From assembly GCA_963726375.1 (NCBI GenBank), contig CAVSCE010000008.1, positions 434,001 through 498,000 on the forward strand: DNA of 64,000 nt. Direction: 5' to 3'. The notes under the pieces were generated by a model. It was not told the DNA's origin and did no database searches. It was given only the letters and a program-made list of their open reading frames with translations. A program made the position numbers and the translations under genes. Numbering within the stretch: position 1 is the first letter of the stretch; the number at the start of each line of letters is the position of its first letter. Positions 20,422-28,609 of this stretch are shown in pieces. Origin of the DNA: UTCFX2 sp963726375. GTDB lineage: Bacteria; Chloroflexota; Anaerolineae; Anaerolineales; UBA4823.

Positions 20422-20472
20422 AGGAGAGTGCCCTTGTTTTTGATCCAATCGAATCCAACGGCACTCTCTTTT
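20422..20472 (+). terminator. Second hairpin with T-run before the permeases
   Basis: Arms gagagtgcc (20424-20432) and ggcactctc (20460-20468), followed by TTTT, with A-rich bases upstream. It looks like a partial terminator or attenuator that lowers expression of the permeases relative to the binding protein. Confidence 0.68.
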
Positions 20473-20494
20473 ATATAGACCGAGCAGGAATCCT

Positions 20495-21424
20495 ATGGCA
20501 CAAACCCGTGATCGTTGGATTGCTTTATTCTTGATCCTCCCTTCAATTATTTTAATTGCAATTTTCGTGTACGGCTTTATTGGGTGGACGACCCGAGTAT
20601 CATTATCTAAATGGGATGGTGTGCAGCCGGATTACACCTGGGTAGGTCTGGATAATTATCGGCAGCTGTTTTCTGAGACTGGTGGCGTCGCGGCGAAACG
20701 TTTCTCGATTGGAATGTGGAATACGTTTTTCTTCACATTATTTTTTTTACTGATCTGCGTCGGGGTAGGGCTGCTTCTGGCAATATTCCTCGATCAAAAA
20801 GTGAAGGGAGAGGGGGTTTTTCGGACGATCTATCTTTTTCCAATGGCGTTGTCTTTTGTCGTCACAGGCGTGGTCTGGCAGTGGATCTTTGCACCCGGAA
20901 CTGCAGACCGGCCACGCGGGATGAATGCGCTGTTTGAAACTTTAGGTCTAGCAGCATTGAAATGGAAATGGTATACCGACACAACTTCAATCAGCTCATT
21001 TCATATTGCATTGATCCCGGTGATCATTGCCGCATCCTGGCAGCTGATTGGGTATACGATGGCGATGTATCTGGCCGGTTTGCGAGGCGTGCCAGAAGAG
21101 CTGCGTGAAGCGGCCCGGGTGGACGGAGCAACTGAAGTCCAGGTCTACCGGCACATCATATTACCGATCCTGAGCCCGATCACCCTCAGCGCCCTGATCA
21201 TCCTGGGTCATATCTCCCTGAAGATCTTTGACTTGATTTATACCATGACCGGGAAAGGACCTGCATTTGTAACGGACGTGCCCGGGATTTTCATGTTTGA
21301 AACCACATTTCAGGGGAATCACTACGCTCAAGGTGCAGCGATCTCAATCATTATGCTGTTGATGGTGGCGGCGGTGATCGTCCCATATCTGGTCTACAGC
21401 CTGCGCAGGGAGGTGGAGCTGTGA
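20495..21424 (+). CDS. Sugar ABC transporter permease, MalF-like
   Basis: 309 residues with six transmembrane helices. The cytoplasmic loop EELREAARVDGATEVQVYRHIILP (about residues 205-228) is the EAA motif that docks with the ATPase. The segment FYLFP-like (YLFPMALSFVVTGVVWQWIF) is typical of MalF/UgpA-type permeases. It forms the transmembrane channel together with the next gene, which it overlaps by four bases, so translation is coupled. No ATPase gene is present in the group; a shared MsmK/MalK-type ATPase elsewhere is likely. Confidence 0.92.
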   Translation: MAQTRDRWIALFLILPSIILIAIFVYGFIGWTTRVSLSKWDGVQPDYTWVGLDNYRQLFSETGGVAAKRFSIGMWNTFFFTLFFLLICVGVGLLLAIFLDQKVKGEGVFRTIYLFPMALSFVVTGVVWQWIFAPGTADRPRGMNALFETLGLAALKWKWYTDTTSISSFHIALIPVIIAASWQLIGYTMAMYLAGLRGVPEELREAARVDGATEVQVYRHIILPILSPITLSALIILGHISLKIFDLIYTMTGKGPAFVTDVPGIFMFETTFQGNHYAQGAAISIIMLLMVAAVIVPYLVYSLRREVEL

Positions 21425-22278
21425 AAAAAAAGGCGATCGATCCCTCTCGGATTGGGTTGTACCTGCTGATGGTCCTGTTTGCAGCGTTATTTCTGCTCCC
21501 CATTTATGTCATGCTTTCTAGCTCGCTGAAGACTTTCGCGGAGGTGCAGGATCTCAGTAAGATGTGGAGTCCGCCGGAAAGCTTGAATATGGAGAGCTTT
21601 CGGGCTGCATGGTTTGGGATACCAGAAAAAGGGCTGCGCGGACTTTCGAATAATCTGCTAAACAGCTTGCTCCTCACCGTCCCCGCGACACTGATTTCGG
21701 CATTTCTCGGCTCAATTAATGGATATGTGCTCTCGAAGTGGAAATTTCGAGGAGCGGATGTGATCTTTCCTTTGATGCTGTTTGGTATGTTCATCCCTTA
21801 TCAAAGCATCTTGATCCCTATGACCCTTACCCTGGCCAATATCGGGTTGGGTGGAACAATTTGGGGATTGATCCTGGTTCATGTGGTCTATGGCATTCCA
21901 ATTACTACGCTGATATTCCGCAATTATTATGCGGAGGTTCCAACAGACCTGGTCGAAGCTGCTGGAATTGATGGAGCCGGAATACTGGGTATCTACTGGC
22001 GTGTGATGTTCCCGCTTTCGCTGCCTGGGTTTGTGGTCGTGATCATCTGGCAGTTCACAAATATTTGGAACGAATTTCTTTTTGCGGTCACGGTATTGCA
22101 GAAACCAGAGCTGCAGCCAATCACTGTCGCGCTTCGGAATCTTTCGGGCAGCCAGATCAAAGAGTGGAATGTGGTCATGGCGGGGGCGCTGATCGCTGCG
22201 GTACCCACGCTTTTAATCTATATATTATTAGGACGCTATTTCATCCGAGGCCTTCTGGCTGGTTCAGTTAAGGGTTAG
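21421..22278 (+). CDS. Sugar ABC transporter permease, MalG-like
   Basis: 285 residues with six transmembrane helices. The EAA loop reads DLVEAAGIDGAGILGIYWRVMFPLS (about 180-204). The N-terminal LLPIYVMLSSSLKT and the periplasmic loop with SFRAAWF fit the MalG/UgpE type. It starts with GTG at 21421 inside the end of the previous gene, with a good gggaggtgg six bases upstream. Confidence 0.92.
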   Translation: MKKKAIDPSRIGLYLLMVLFAALFLLPIYVMLSSSLKTFAEVQDLSKMWSPPESLNMESFRAAWFGIPEKGLRGLSNNLLNSLLLTVPATLISAFLGSINGYVLSKWKFRGADVIFPLMLFGMFIPYQSILIPMTLTLANIGLGGTIWGLILVHVVYGIPITTLIFRNYYAEVPTDLVEAAGIDGAGILGIYWRVMFPLSLPGFVVVIIWQFTNIWNEFLFAVTVLQKPELQPITVALRNLSGSQIKEWNVVMAGALIAAVPTLLIYILLGRYFIRGLLAGSVKG

Positions 22279-22284
22279 TTCGAC

Positions 22285-22324
22285 GAAAGCCCGTCGACAT
22301 CTCCTTTATGCCTGGCGGGTTTTC
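22285..22324 (+). terminator. Possible terminator after the sugar permease operon
   Basis: Arms gaaagcccg (22285-22293) and cgggttttc (22316-22324) pair with one G-T wobble around a 22-base loop, seven bases after the operon's last stop. A T-run (ttttt) follows a few bases later. It is a moderate rather than a strong terminator. Confidence 0.5.
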
Positions 22325-22365
22325 GATCCCTGTTTTTATCATATAAATCCAATGATTATTTTCAC

Positions 22366-22394
22366 TTGCCATAAGGCGCGACCTGGATTATAGT
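22366..22394 (+). promoter_or_regulatory. Promoter of the BMP-PhnD chimera (copy 2)
   Basis: TTGCCA at 22366-22371, 17-base spacer, TATAGT at 22389-22394. Hexamers and the bases next to the -10 box (TGGATTATAGTT) are the same as at 17756-17784 before the first chimera, so both genes are probably read by the same sigma factor and perhaps under the same control. Confidence 0.72.
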
Positions 22395-22437
22395 TATTTG
22401 AAGATTATGATCATTGATCACCCCTACGGGTCAAAAA

Positions 22438-22469
22438 TTTCGCTTGAGGAGGTGGTATAAGCGTTCGAT
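22438..22469 (+). promoter_or_regulatory. Leader element with Shine-Dalgarno-like core (copy 2)
   Basis: The order tttcg, ggaggtgg (22448-22455), ttcgat (22464-22469) parallels the element at 17882-17911. No usable reading frame follows. The rest of the two leaders is not obviously alike, which makes this block stand out. Confidence 0.4.
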
Positions 22470-22540
22470 AGGATACTCCAGATCACCTAATCTCATGAAC
22501 TTCCCAAAATCAGATCAAGTTAATATTGAGGAGAATATAA

Positions 22541-24616
22541 ATGAAGAAAAGCTCGTTAATTAAGTTGCTTTCAATTCTGGCTGTGATTTCGATGCTACTG
22601 GCGGCATGTGCGCCAGCTGCGACGCCGGCGCCAGTAGAGACCGCCGCGCCAGTGGAGCCGGCCGCGCCAGCAGAGACCGCAGCACCAGCAGAGCCAGTTG
22701 AAGCGAAGTTCAAAGCCTGCCAGGTGACGGACACGGGCGGGATCGACGACAAGTCGTTCAATGCGACTGCGTGGAAGGGAGTGGAAGATGCGGTAACGGA
22801 GCTGGGGATCGAGGGGAAGTATCTCGAGTCGCAGCAGCAGACGGATTACGAGAAGAACATCAATGCCTTCATAGACGAAGGCTGCGGGATCATCATCACG
22901 GTAGGGTTCCTGTTGGGAGATGGGACGAAGGCGCGGCAGAAGCGAACCCCGAGCAGAAGTTCTCGATCGTGGACTATGCGTACGACCCGACGATCCCGAA
23001 CGTACTGGGGCAGGTATTCTGCACGGATCAGGCAGGATTCCTGGCGGGGTATCTGGCGGCAGGGATGACGAAGACGGGGAAAGTCGGGACGTTTGGAGGG
23101 ATCCAGATTCCGACGGTGACGGTGTTCATGGACGGATTTGCGCTGGGTGTAAGGTACTACAACGAGCAGAAGGGGACGAACGTGGAAGTGCTGGGATGGG
23201 ACCCGATAGCGCAGACGGGGCTATTCACGGGGAACTTTGAGAGCACAGACGACGGTCGGACGATGGGCGAGACGCTTGATGGACGAAGGAGCGGACATCA
23301 TCATGCCAGTAGCCGGGCCGGTAGGGTTGGGGACGGCGGCGGCGTTGAAGGAACGTGGGAATGCGTATGTGATCGGAGTGGACTCAGACTGGTACCTGAC
23401 GGCGCCGGACTATGCGGACATCACGCTGACGTCGGTGATGAAGATGATGGACGTCACGACGAAGACTGCGATTCAATCGGCGAAGGAGGGGACGTTTGAA
23501 GGTGGGGTGACGGTAGGGACTTTGGAGAACGGTGGAGTAGGATTGGCGCCGTTCCACGATCTGGATGCGATGGTGCCGGCGGAGCTGAAGGCAGAGCTGG
23601 AGACGATCAAGGCCGGGATCATTGATATGTCCGTCCCGACCAACCCAAGCGCGCTGCCGCCAGCACCCGAAATCGGCACCGTTGATCACCCGATCAAAGT
23701 ACTTTTTGTCCCGTCAGTCGATGCGAACGTTATTACCTCGGGCGGCGAGATCATGGCGGAAGCGCTGAAGGAAGCCACCGGGCTTGAGTTTGAAGTGAGC
23801 GTTCCGACTTCTTACGCAGCTACGATTGAAGAGATGTGCGCCTCGCCTGCTGACACGATGGGATTTATCCCTGCTCAGCCCTACGTCATCGCAAATCAAC
23901 TTTGCGGTGTAGACGTGGCGTTCAAGGCTCTGCGGCGCGGATGGGGCGTGTATTGGACGATGTTCATGGTCCCGCGCGATTCTGAAGCGCAGACGCTTGC
24001 AGACCTTGAAGGCAAGAAATGGGCTTACCCGGATGCTGGCTCGACCTCTGGTTACCTGTTCCCACAGGTGGCTTTGAACAATGCGGGCATCACGGTTGGC
24101 GAAACCCTGGAAGCTGGCGGTCATCCAGAAGCTGTCCGGGCTGTATACAATGGTGAAGCTGATTTCGGCACTGCTTTCTACAGCGCCCCACTTAAGCCTG
24201 AAGGCGAAGAGCCCTGGAAGGTCGGCGATGAGCCCGATATCCCGGCAGATATGATTGAGTCTTGTGCTCCCAGCGCGGATGGCGAGAAGCTTATGTGCGG
24301 CGACTGGCGTGTGCTGGACGCCCGAGCGAACCTGCGCGAGGAAGCTCCGGATGTTGTCCAGAAGGTCCGCATCCTGGGCTTGACCGATGCGATCCCGAAT
24401 GACACGCTATCCTTCGGTCCGGATTTCCCGGCCGACGTGCGCGCCAAGATCGAAGAAGCCCTGCTCGCTTTCGCAGAGACTGAGGAATGGAATCAATCGA
24501 TAGGCAGCGAGGACTTCTACGGCTGGTCTGGTCTGGAAAAGGCTTTGGACGCCGAATATGATGTCGTCCGACAACTGGTGGAATTCCTTGGAATAACCAT
24601 CGAAAAGTTCAGATAA
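22541..24616 (+). CDS. Chimeric binding lipoprotein: BMP/PnrA module fused to PhnD-like protein (frameshifted)
   Basis: About 691 residues after correcting two compensating one-base shifts (a base lost near 22932, one gained near 23273), located by comparison with the near-identical first copy. The signal peptide differs from copy 1, then LLAAC and an Ala/Pro spacer follow. The BMP domain (about 57-365) is about 95% identical to copy 1, with one Ser-to-Cys change (VFCTDQ). The C-terminal 310 residues are a phosphate/phosphonate-binding PhnD-type domain (PIKVLFVPSVDA, MGFIPAQPYVIAN, KWAYPDAGSTSGYLFPQVAL). PhnC and PhnE follow, so the C-terminal half should serve that transporter. Codon use also changes at the junction near 23640. 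gaggag lies eight bases before the ATG. Confidence 0.86.
22589..23618 (+). repeat. 1.03-kb direct repeat (BMP module), copy 2
   Basis: Second copy of the BMP module described at 18043-19072, same orientation, 4,546 bases downstream. It contains the two compensating one-base indels that shift the frame between 22932 and 23273. Confidence 0.92.
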
Positions 24617-24637
24617 ACCTTTTCCTTTCTGAAATAT

Positions 24638-24665
24638 GCCCCGGGTGAGAAATCGCACCCGGGGC
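24638..24665 (+). terminator. Hairpin between the BMP-PhnD gene and phnC
   Basis: Arms gccccgggtg (24638-24647) and cacccggggc (24656-24665) pair perfectly over 10 bp around an 8-base loop, with no T-run. It parallels the hairpins behind the first chimera and probably protects the 3' end of the binding-protein message or attenuates phnC. Confidence 0.7.
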
Positions 24666-24676
24666 TTGGATTTGGT

Positions 24677-25435
24677 GTGAATATGCTTCAGATTATTGAG
24701 CTTGTCAAAATCTATGAGGGCGGCGTCCTGGCATTGGACAAAGTCAGTTTTGAAGTCCCACCAGGCCAGTTTGTGGCTGTGATCGGGCTGAGCGGCTCGG
24801 GAAAAAGCACTTTACTGCGCTGCATCAACCGCTTGATCGATCCGACTGCAGGGAAAGTGATCTGGAATGGGCAGGATGTAACGGCAGCAAATGATGATGA
24901 TCTGCGGCGGATTCGGCGTAAGATCGGGATGGTTTTCCAGCACTTCAATCTCGTTCACCGTTCCAGCGTTTTGACGAATGTTTTGGCAGGAAGGTTGGGA
25001 TATATCAACCCGGCCTTGAGCCTGTTGAACCGTTTCCCGAAAGAAGATATCGAAAAAGCAATGCATCAGCTTGATCGGGTGGGTATTGCAGACAAAGCCA
25101 GCTACCGCGCTGATGAATTAAGCGGCGGTCAGCAGCAGCGCGTCGGTCTGGCGCGAGCGCTTATGCAGGACCCGGATATGATCCTGGCGGATGAACCGGT
25201 TGCTAGCCTCGATCCTGTGCTAGCGCACAGTGCGATGCAATATCTGGAAAACATCAACAAAGAAGACAAAGTAACTGTGCTCTGCAGCCTGCACTTTCTG
25301 GATCTTGTGCACCGCTATGCTGACCGGGTTGTTGCGTTGAATGAAGGTAAGCTTGTGTTTGATGGGTTGCCCCACGAAATAGATGACACGAAGTTCAAAG
25401 AGATTTACGGCAAGGAAGCCGAGCGGGTGGGGTAG
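24677..25435 (+). CDS. phnC: Phosphonate-type ABC transporter ATP-binding protein
   Basis: 252 residues. Walker A is GLSGSGKST (about 37-45), the Q-loop is in GMVFQHFNLV, the ABC signature is LSGGQQQRVGLARAL (about 148-162), Walker B is MILADEP and the H-loop is CSLHFLD. VHRSSVLTNVLAGRLG after the Q-loop is typical of PhnC. It powers import at the inner face of the membrane. The start is GTG 24677 or ATG 24683; neither has a strong ribosome site. The next gene starts 8 bases after its stop. Confidence 0.92.
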   Translation: MNMLQIIELVKIYEGGVLALDKVSFEVPPGQFVAVIGLSGSGKSTLLRCINRLIDPTAGKVIWNGQDVTAANDDDLRRIRRKIGMVFQHFNLVHRSSVLTNVLAGRLGYINPALSLLNRFPKEDIEKAMHQLDRVGIADKASYRADELSGGQQQRVGLARALMQDPDMILADEPVASLDPVLAHSAMQYLENINKEDKVTVLCSLHFLDLVHRYADRVVALNEGKLVFDGLPHEIDDTKFKEIYGKEAERVG

Positions 25436-25443
25436 GCGGCATT

Positions 25444-27261
25444 ATGAAGAAAACGAATCCCTTAAAGCACTCATTTCGTCTGGCAATTATTATCATCCTT
25501 GCGGTTGTCATCTACGCCTACGGCTTTCAGGTTACACAGATGGGATTTGAGGAGATCTATTCGCCTACCCGCCAGCAAAGCCTGACCCGCGTCATTCGGG
25601 CCCTTTTTCATCCGGATATCGTTGAATTTGATCAGGTTCAAGTTCTTGTCGAAACGCCGTACTATACACCCTGTCCAGCTGGTGGAGTAGCAGTCACGGA
25701 GCCTGACCTAGGCGAACCGTATTTATTAGCCACGCCCTCTTGTGCAGAACCTCGTTCCGTGATAACTGTTGAAGGCTTCAACCTGCAGTCCAATTATCGC
25801 GGCCAGCTTTATTTCATCCCCCCCAGTGGAGTAAGTTTAGGTCTGGCGGCGTACGAGACGGACGACGAGGGTGATTTCTCGGTCAAGGCGAAATTGCCCC
25901 CGAGGCCGGACGACCAGGCACAGATTATCCGAACGATCATATCCAATAACGTCGGCAAGCCGCGGCTTTCAAAGACGGCAATCGATACCTGGGGCAAGAT
26001 CATCGAGACAGTGTTCCTGGCGCTTCTTGCGACGACCTTTGGGATCATCTTTGCCGTCCCGGTGAGCTTCATGGCTGCCAGAAATATCATGAAGGACATC
26101 AAGCTGCCAATGAACGGTCTTTCTCTGACTTTGCTGGGTTGGCCGATTGGTATGTGGATTGGGGGTACTGTAGCCAGCTTTTTGGGGGGTCAGAGCGTTC
26201 GATTCACTGAGAATCCAATGATCGCGCTTAGCTGGCGTCGTGGTGATTACCCTGGTGATCTGGCGAATTGCACGATGGGCGCTTCCTCAGGAAGAAGAAA
26301 AAGAACCCGGATTATGGCTGCGTATCGGACGCATGGTAAGTATCGCCATTGCTGTTCTGATGGCGATCATGGCATTGTATCTGCTTGCCAGTCTGGCGAT
26401 CGCTTTTGGGGAAAGACTAGCCCAGGAGCCTGGATTTGTTGGCATGATGGGCTCCTTTGTGGAGAATTTGGGTGTTATCCTCAACCTGCTGATTGCAGTG
26501 GTTGCCGCTTTAATTGGAGGGCGGAGTTGTAAGCAACTTCCTGGTCAAACTCGGCCGGCGGTATATTGTCCCACTGCCAAAACGAACTCGCCTTGCGATT
26601 AATTACCCTCTGGCAGCCCTGGCTTTTGCCCTGGTTGGGGTTATTATGGGTGCGATGGTCGATTGGATCTACCAGATTCTATAATCCGATCGTAGTCTTC
26701 TGGGTGCCGGCTTTGGTTGGCGCATGTTTTGGCATATGGACTGTGTATTCGAATCGGGAGAAGGATGCTCTTCCAATTGGGATGACGATCTACTTCATTA
26801 CCCGCACGATTTTGAATGGCTTGCGGGCAATTGAAGCACTGATCTGGGTAATTATCTTTGTTGTATGGGTTGGGATTGGGCCTTTTGCTGGTGTTTTGGC
26901 ATTAGCGTTGCATACGGTCGCTGCGCTTGGAAAGCTCTATTCTGAGCAGGTCGAAAGCATCATGCCTGGCCCGTTGGAAGCGGTGAAAGCCACTGGGGCG
27001 ACAAGGATACAGGTCATTATTTACAGCGTAATTCCGCAGATCATCCCGCTCTATATTTCTTTCACAATGTACCGCTGGGATATCAATGTGCGCATGTCGA
27101 CGATTATCGGCTTTGCCGGCGGTGGTGGGATCGGATTCTTGCTTTTGCAAAACATCAACCTGCTCAACTATCGTGCTGCGAGCACGCAGATGATCGCGAT
27201 TGCGATAGTTGTGGCAGCAATGGATTATCTAAGCTCTTATATGCGCGAAAAGATAGTCTGA
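25444..27261 (+). CDS. phnE: Phosphonate-type ABC permease with extracytoplasmic insertion (frameshifted)
   Basis: About 605 residues when one-base shifts near 26235, 26522 and 26680 are corrected; normal PhnE has about 260-280. A first transmembrane helix (about 12-30) is followed by about 150 mostly polar residues with an Ig-like look (RSVITVEGFNLQSNYRGQLYF, DDEGDFSVKAKLPPRP). The permease core then starts (GKIIETVFLALLATTFGIIF, VPVSFMAARNIM). A further hydrophobic block and a loop (EEEKEPGLWLRIGR) precede the second core half with the EAA-like loop VKATGATRIQVI and MYRWDINVRMSTIIGFAGGGG, a PhnE hallmark. It could instead be two permease genes split by errors, but no start site or stop pair supports that. 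Confidence 0.8.
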
Positions 27262-27316
27262 GGCAGTGCGGGGGTAAACTTGAATTTGACTATTCTAAAC
27301 CCTCAAGGAGGAATCT

Positions 27317-28609
27317 ATCACTGAGACAACCTCCAACACTGAAAAACATCTCGCCAGGCTGCAAGAGCACCGCCTGGCGGGATTGAATCTGGGGACAGAG
27401 TTTATTCAGCCGTTTTACCATGGAAGGTCAGTCCTCAACTTGCCGGCGAGTATATGTAATTTGCTCGGTGTGCCAGAAATTGGGGCCGGTCCCTGGGTGG
27501 ATGAAATTCTTGACCCATTGGGGTATGGGATTCGGCACGCAATCGTCGTCTTGATGGATGCACTCGCTTACCATCGTCTGATCCGGTGGATGCAGGATGG
27601 TACTGCGCCAGTTTGGGGAAAACTGGCTGAACAGGGGTTGTTTGCACCGATCACATCGATCACCCCCAGCACGACCTCCGCCGCTCTTGCGGCACTTTGG
27701 ACAGGTCACAGCGCCGCTGAACACGGCATCACAGGTTATGAAATGTGGATGCGAGAATACGGCGTGGTTGCCAATACGATCCTACAGATGCCGATCACAT
27801 TCCGGAGCGATCCGGGCGCATTGGAGCGGGCTGGCTTTGAGCCGGAGAATTATCTCCCTTTTCCCACACTAGGCAGCCACCTGCTGAAAAACGGCGTGCA
27901 GTCGTTTGCGCTTCAGAACCAATCCATCGCCCATTCAGGACTTTCTCGAATGCTGATGAAAGACGTGGCGATAAAAGCCTTCAGCAGCGCAGCCGATCTG
28001 TGGATCAATTTACGTCGCCTACTGGAGGATCAAGCTGGCATTCCTTCTTTTATATGGGTCTATTGGGGAGAGGTGGATCATTTTGGCCATTTCTACGGTC
28101 CTGACGATGAACGCACTGCTGCTGAATTTTCCATTTTCAGCGAAGCCATGCGGTCGCTGTTTCTCAATCGCTTGAGCGCAGCCGCAAGGAAGGACACCTT
28201 ATTGATCCTGACCGCGGATCATGGGCTCATCAACACCCCTTACGATCGAAAATATGATCTTCGATTTCATCCAGACCTTAACCGCAGCCTCCATCTCCTG
28301 CCTACCGGCGAGAATCGGCTGGCGTATTTTTATGTTCGCCCAGGTCAGATCGAGGCGGTCAAAGAATATCTCGAGCGCGCCTGGCCGAACCAATTTGAGG
28401 TGCTCGATGCGGAGCATGCAGTCGGGTCTGGACTGCTGGGAATTGGGGAACGGCATCCAAGACTGCTGGAACGCGTTGGGGATTTGATGGTGATCGCGAA
28501 AGGAAGCGCTTACCTTTGGTGGGCGGAAAAAGAGAACAGGATGATCGGTCGTCACGGCGGTCTTCATCCGGAGGAAATGCTCGTTCCGCTGCTCGCAGCC
28601 AGGTTATGA
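27317..28609 (+). CDS. Alkaline-phosphatase-superfamily phosphodiesterase/phosphonate hydrolase-like enzyme
   Basis: About 430 residues. Motifs of the type I phosphodiesterase/nucleotide pyrophosphatase group are visible: first metal site VVLMDAL, catalytic Thr in TPSTTSAALAALWTG, EVDHFGHFYGPD, TADHG and GRHGGLHPEE. No signal peptide is seen, so it should be cytoplasmic. It would hydrolyse a phosphate ester or phosphonate brought in by the transporter encoded just upstream; phosphonoacetate hydrolase belongs to the same superfamily. The start is odd: aaggagg at 27305-27311 sits five bases before an in-frame ATC (27317), with no ATG, GTG or TTG until TTG 27383. Either the ATC is a misread ATG or the TTG is used. 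The last bases overlap the convergent M23 gene. Confidence 0.8.
   Translation: MTETTSNTEKHLARLQEHRLAGLNLGTEFIQPFYHGRSVLNLPASICNLLGVPEIGAGPWVDEILDPLGYGIRHAIVVLMDALAYHRLIRWMQDGTAPVWGKLAEQGLFAPITSITPSTTSAALAALWTGHSAAEHGITGYEMWMREYGVVANTILQMPITFRSDPGALERAGFEPENYLPFPTLGSHLLKNGVQSFALQNQSIAHSGLSRMLMKDVAIKAFSSAADLWINLRRLLEDQAGIPSFIWVYWGEVDHFGHFYGPDDERTAAEFSIFSEAMRSLFLNRLSAAARKDTLLILTADHGLINTPYDRKYDLRFHPDLNRSLHLLPTGENRLAYFYVRPGQIEAVKEYLERAWPNQFEVLDAEHAVGSGLLGIGERHPRLLERVGDLMVIAKGSAYLWWAEKENRMIGRHGGLHPEEMLVPLLAARL

Noticed and set aside
22932..23273. Programmed frameshifting or a separate gene in the second BMP module
   Set aside because: Comparison with copy 1 shows one lost and one gained base; no slippery heptamer or stimulatory structure was evident, and similar indels occur across the window.
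18043..23618. Composite transposon with BMP modules as end repeats
   Set aside because: No transposase, terminal inverted repeats or target-site duplications were seen; the repeats are coding domains in frame with their genes.
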